DNA from: Struthio camelus
Lineage: Eukaryota; Chordata; Aves; Struthioniformes; Struthionidae
Assembly (NCBI RefSeq): GCF_040807025.1
Contig: NC_090952.1
Coordinates: 22,875,068-22,939,067 of the forward strand
Length of the DNA stretch: 64,000 bases
Direction of reading: 5' to 3'
The first letter of the stretch is position 1. The number at the start of each line of letters is the position of its first letter. This document shows positions 61,121 to 64,000 of this stretch, piece by piece. Both the position numbers and the translations under genes were made by a program. A model generated the notes under the pieces. It made no database searches. It saw only the letters and a list, made by a program, of their open reading frames with translations, and had not been told where the DNA came from.

Positions 61121-61360
61121 TGTTCTAAATCAAACTTTGGATACAATTTTCAGAATGGTTAGAATTAATCTGTTCAATGAGTATACTAATGTAAACATTT
61201 TTCCAGTGGTGCCATCCCCTTCCATAAAAACATGTATTTTATGCTGTAATCTGCTCTTCAGCTTTTACAAATTAGAATAATTATGCAGTATGTTTCTCAA
61301 GACATGGTAAAAATTATCAAACAGCAAGGGAGATATGTTCAAAAGACACTTTGAAATTCT

Positions 61361-61428
61361 TCAGTCCACTTTCACAACACTGTATATCTTACTTACAAAC
61401 CAGAAGCAGGCAAAAAATCCAATAGTCC
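61361..61428 (-). CDS. TM9SF2: TM9SF2 terminal coding exon (C-terminus only)
   Basis: Read on the minus strand, an acceptor ending TTTTAG, with a branch-point-like ACTAAC further upstream, precedes a 68-nt coding stretch. It begins in phase with two bases of a split glycine codon, then TIGFFACFWFV, then SKIYSVVKVD and a TGA stop at 61361-61363. From memory this is the last transmembrane segment and short cytosolic tail of transmembrane 9 superfamily member 2, with threonine usual where serine stands here. TM9SF proteins have a large luminal N-domain and nine membrane spans, and act in endosomal/Golgi sorting. The lysine-rich tail faces the cytosol and in this family carries retention and retrieval signals. 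No upstream exon was found between 61429 and 64000, so the preceding intron is longer than the window allows. Other family members end differently, so the TM9SF2 assignment is fairly secure despite the short exon. Confidence 0.88.
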
Positions 61429-64000
61429 CTAAAATGAGAAAGTTAAAATGGTTAGTTTATCTTCCAATTTGCTCTGAGAGAAAAATCTTAAGTATTTCAC
61501 AGCAGGACAGAGCATAACATTGTAATCCAGCTAACTATCCCGAATAATAGCACTTGTTAAATTTAAACAACACACATTCATCCCTAGGCTAAGTTATTGA
61601 TTTAGATCAAAGATGACTCTTAGGACCAAACTGCATGATGTATATTTAAACCACTGAAGGTAATGATCAAACACGCTGCTATAACACCACCAGCAAGCAC
61701 ACAAGCACCATTTAAGAAACTGACTTTCATACACATGCAAAGTCAACACCTACCTGAAATCATTCAGGGTTTTTTAGATTACAGTTATTTCAAAGCCAGC
61801 TATGAGTTATGCCATCGAATATGACCTTGGGAAAAGTCATGTGGCCTGTTCCTCTGTTCATCCTGTTCTATCTATGTGGACATAATACTCAAGAACAGTG
61901 ACCTCCTTGCTCTGTACATCCTGTTACTTCCTTTTGCTGCAGCTATGCTCTGAGCACTGTAGCAGCTGGGAGCAAGCATCACATGAAACTAGCAGTGACA
62001 GGCTCAAACCAAAACAAATAATCTTGTATAATACATATTCAAGTTGTGGATTTTCTTGCCATAGGTCGCTGTAGATACTAAAAATGTACACTGGTTTAGA
62101 GGATTGCACGAATTCATGAACAAAGAAATCCAAAGGCTATTAATTACAGAGATATTATTTCAAGTGCTCAGAATACCTTGAGCTGCAGCTGCTGGGAAGC
62201 TGGGAGAAAGTACCTCTACATACCTGCCCCTGTTCTCATACCTGCCCCGGGGCATACTGCAGTTTGACAGGGTGTTGGGGTAGCAGACCTGGATCTGGCT
62301 TGGCATAGCCTTCCTTGGTTTCTTACTAATCCAGTTCTGCAGTCATCCAACCCAACAGTATGGGGGGTGGGGGGGAACAACTTCTGAAGGCACTTTGGCC
62401 ATATGTGAAGTCCTATGGCTTGACTTACCACAGTACAGAGGAAGAGGATGGAAACGAGGAAAGATAAAAACGAGGAAGATGAGGAAGCGACATGAAGAGA
62501 ATAGCCTATATCAGCTTTTTTTTGTTTTTAAGCTGAAGAATGAGTCTGTGGTTTTCCCCCAATAGTCACTATTATACAATTGCAAAAGATGTTGTCCGTT
62601 GCATTTATTTGAATTTCCTTAAGAACTTGGTACTCAAGGAGACGATAGCTTTCATAAAAATAATTAAGTCTTAAGCCTCTCTAAGGAGAGTGACACATTG
62701 TTCCACATGCTTTTACCTGTGGGTAAATTGTGACACAAATGTTAAGCCTGACCAGCTAAAAAAGGAAGGTGTCAGTTTTGGCTGAAGTAGCTCTCAAAGA
62801 CACAGCCGTGTGACAGCCTTTACCAGCTACACTAGCCTCTTGCAAGATCGTGCATTCAGCACCATCAGATCTACACGCATAGTTTTCTGTTTGTACAGCC
62901 CATGTTCAATATCAGCTCCAACTTTTTTCACTCACTCCTCTTTCTTTGTGAGGTTCTCTATTAAGCATTTGCCTTTTCTTCATTCATTACATTTTCTGTC
63001 CTTCAGAGCACATCTGCACATTTGGTAATTGAGAAACCTATCTTTGGATGCTGATTATCTATATGTCACTTCTCATGTCCTTCGTGCTGCCATGTATATT
63101 TGGGGCTAAAGGCTTTTTGACAGCCTACTATTATGCACCACAGATTATCCTTTCCCTCTGAGTTTGCAGTTATCTCTGAAACAGTAGGAGACAGCAGATT
63201 TACTGCTGTCGATAGAAGATCAGACACCAACCACAGAAGGAATTTAATTCCTCTGTAGGCTTGGCAACACTAAGTCTTTACAGTTTACGGTCAATTCTCC
63301 CTCCTTCCTACTGTGTCCGATACTCCAATATCAGCATTGTTACTCTTAGCCTCACCCTCATGTTTTTTTCCTGATAATGGTTCTCAGCACCTGCTTTCTA
63401 GTTTGTATAATACAGCCCACTTTGAGCCTTTTAAGCCTTTGAAAAGTGTTTCTTCCTAATGCTTAACAGATGAGGTATCTTTAAAATCTATCTGCTGTTC
63501 TTCAACAAAATTGCAATATCATAAGGTAAAAATTGCAACTTTAACATGAGAATTACAGCACACTTTTCTGATCACGCTATAACTTAATACAGGAATATAC
63601 TCTAAAACCACAGTGTTTTCCTCCAATCCTTGTCACTTTGAATCTTTCTGACACAGCAGCTTTCTATTACATGGCCTCATTCATGGCAGAATCTGCAGAC
63701 TTCAGGCTCTGAATGGGCGTTTCATCTACAAACAGATTTTCACAGGTTTCAGTAACACTGATTTTCAGCATCCCTCCTAAAAAGAGCCTGTTCAGTACAG
63801 CCTCATGTAGTCACTGCCATCTCTGTCAGAAGAGTTTCCTTCTGTTTTTACTTTGGCAGTGTTTTATTCACACATCTGCAAGTTAGGGTTTACCAGTACG
63901 GTAATGCCTTCTTCCCTCCCAAAAACAAATGTGTCCTACAAATTCTGGATGTGGACAGCTCTACGGACTAGAAACTTTGAAAAAGGGCACCAAACTAAGA
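61429..64000 (-). other. TM9SF2: Last intron of TM9SF2 (partial)
   Basis: This interval lies upstream (minus-strand sense) of the terminal exon acceptor at 61429-61430. I looked for the penultimate exon, which should encode the eighth span and end in phase with one base of a glycine codon. No matching coding stretch was seen. A GTAAGT-like donor near 62430 is preceded by sequence that does not match the protein. The interval is AT-rich, with a G run near 62361-62374 and no recognised repeat. Confidence 0.6.

Larger units (their letters stand above)
60790..61360 (-). other. TM9SF2: TM9SF2 3' untranslated region
   Basis: The sequence following the TM9SF2 stop codon on the minus strand is AT-rich and lacks open frames. 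Two canonical AATAAA signals are visible on the minus strand, at 61115-61120 (proximal) and 60810-60815 (distal). The distal one would place cleavage near 60785-60795, giving a UTR of roughly 570 nt, and the proximal one about half that. A Pumilio-type element (UGUAcAUA sense) lies at 60921-60928, between the two sites, so only the long form would carry it. The exact 3' end is inferred, not observed. Confidence 0.7.

Noticed and set aside
62430..62450. GTAAGT-like donor that might end the penultimate TM9SF2 exon
   Set aside because: The preceding minus-strand codons do not match the eighth transmembrane span expected before the terminal exon.
1..64000. tRNA, rRNA, CRISPR, viral or bacterial-type systems
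   Set aside because: No tRNA B-box in cloverleaf context, no rRNA, no spaced repeat array, and no viral-type coding sequence was recognised.

Overview
The window is vertebrate nuclear DNA, most likely from a bird or another sauropsid. It has intron-split coding sequence with vertebrate splice sites, orphan CpG-rich patches in otherwise AT-rich DNA, very few interspersed repeats, and at least one decayed CR1-type retroelement fragment. The species cannot be told from the sequence. Almost all of the 64 kb is non-coding, and only two protein-coding loci can be supported. (1) At the right end, on the minus strand, is the terminal coding exon (61361-61428) and 3' UTR of TM9SF2, a nine-transmembrane endosomal/Golgi protein. 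The rest of that gene lies beyond the right edge. (2) At 57270-58168, on the plus strand in a CpG-rich block, is a sequence clearly related to the orphan receptor GPR101. It is broken by a reading-frame change, loss of most of intracellular loop 3, and in-frame losses in TM2/ECL1 and TM3. Layout: 1-19.4 kb is non-coding, with microsatellites, scattered CpG patches and AT-rich stretches that look regulatory. 18.2-20.5 kb is a CpG-rich cluster holding a weak candidate for the first exon of CLYBL on the minus strand. 20.5-51 kb is non-coding, with a (CTCCTG)n repeat at 47.4 kb, a CR1 relic at 45 kb and a purine tract at 31.7 kb. 51.4-52.5 kb is an AT-rich, enhancer-like block. 52.7-54.6 kb holds further CpG islands. 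56.1-58.2 kb is the receptor CpG island and receptor. 58.2-60.8 kb is intergenic. 60.8-64 kb is the end of TM9SF2. From established vertebrate gene order (human 13q32: TM9SF2, CLYBL, ZIC5, ZIC2) I infer that the window continues leftward into CLYBL and the ZIC5/ZIC2 pair, and that much of the left part is CLYBL intron 1 and/or ZIC regulatory DNA. No CLYBL internal exon and no ZIC exon was found. The main point of interest is that GPR101 normally sits beside ZIC3. A GPR101 relative beside TM9SF2, and so probably beside ZIC2/ZIC5, looks like the second member of a ZIC-GPR101 paralogous block from the early vertebrate genome duplications. It appears to be decaying here, or else mis-assembled in very GC-rich DNA.
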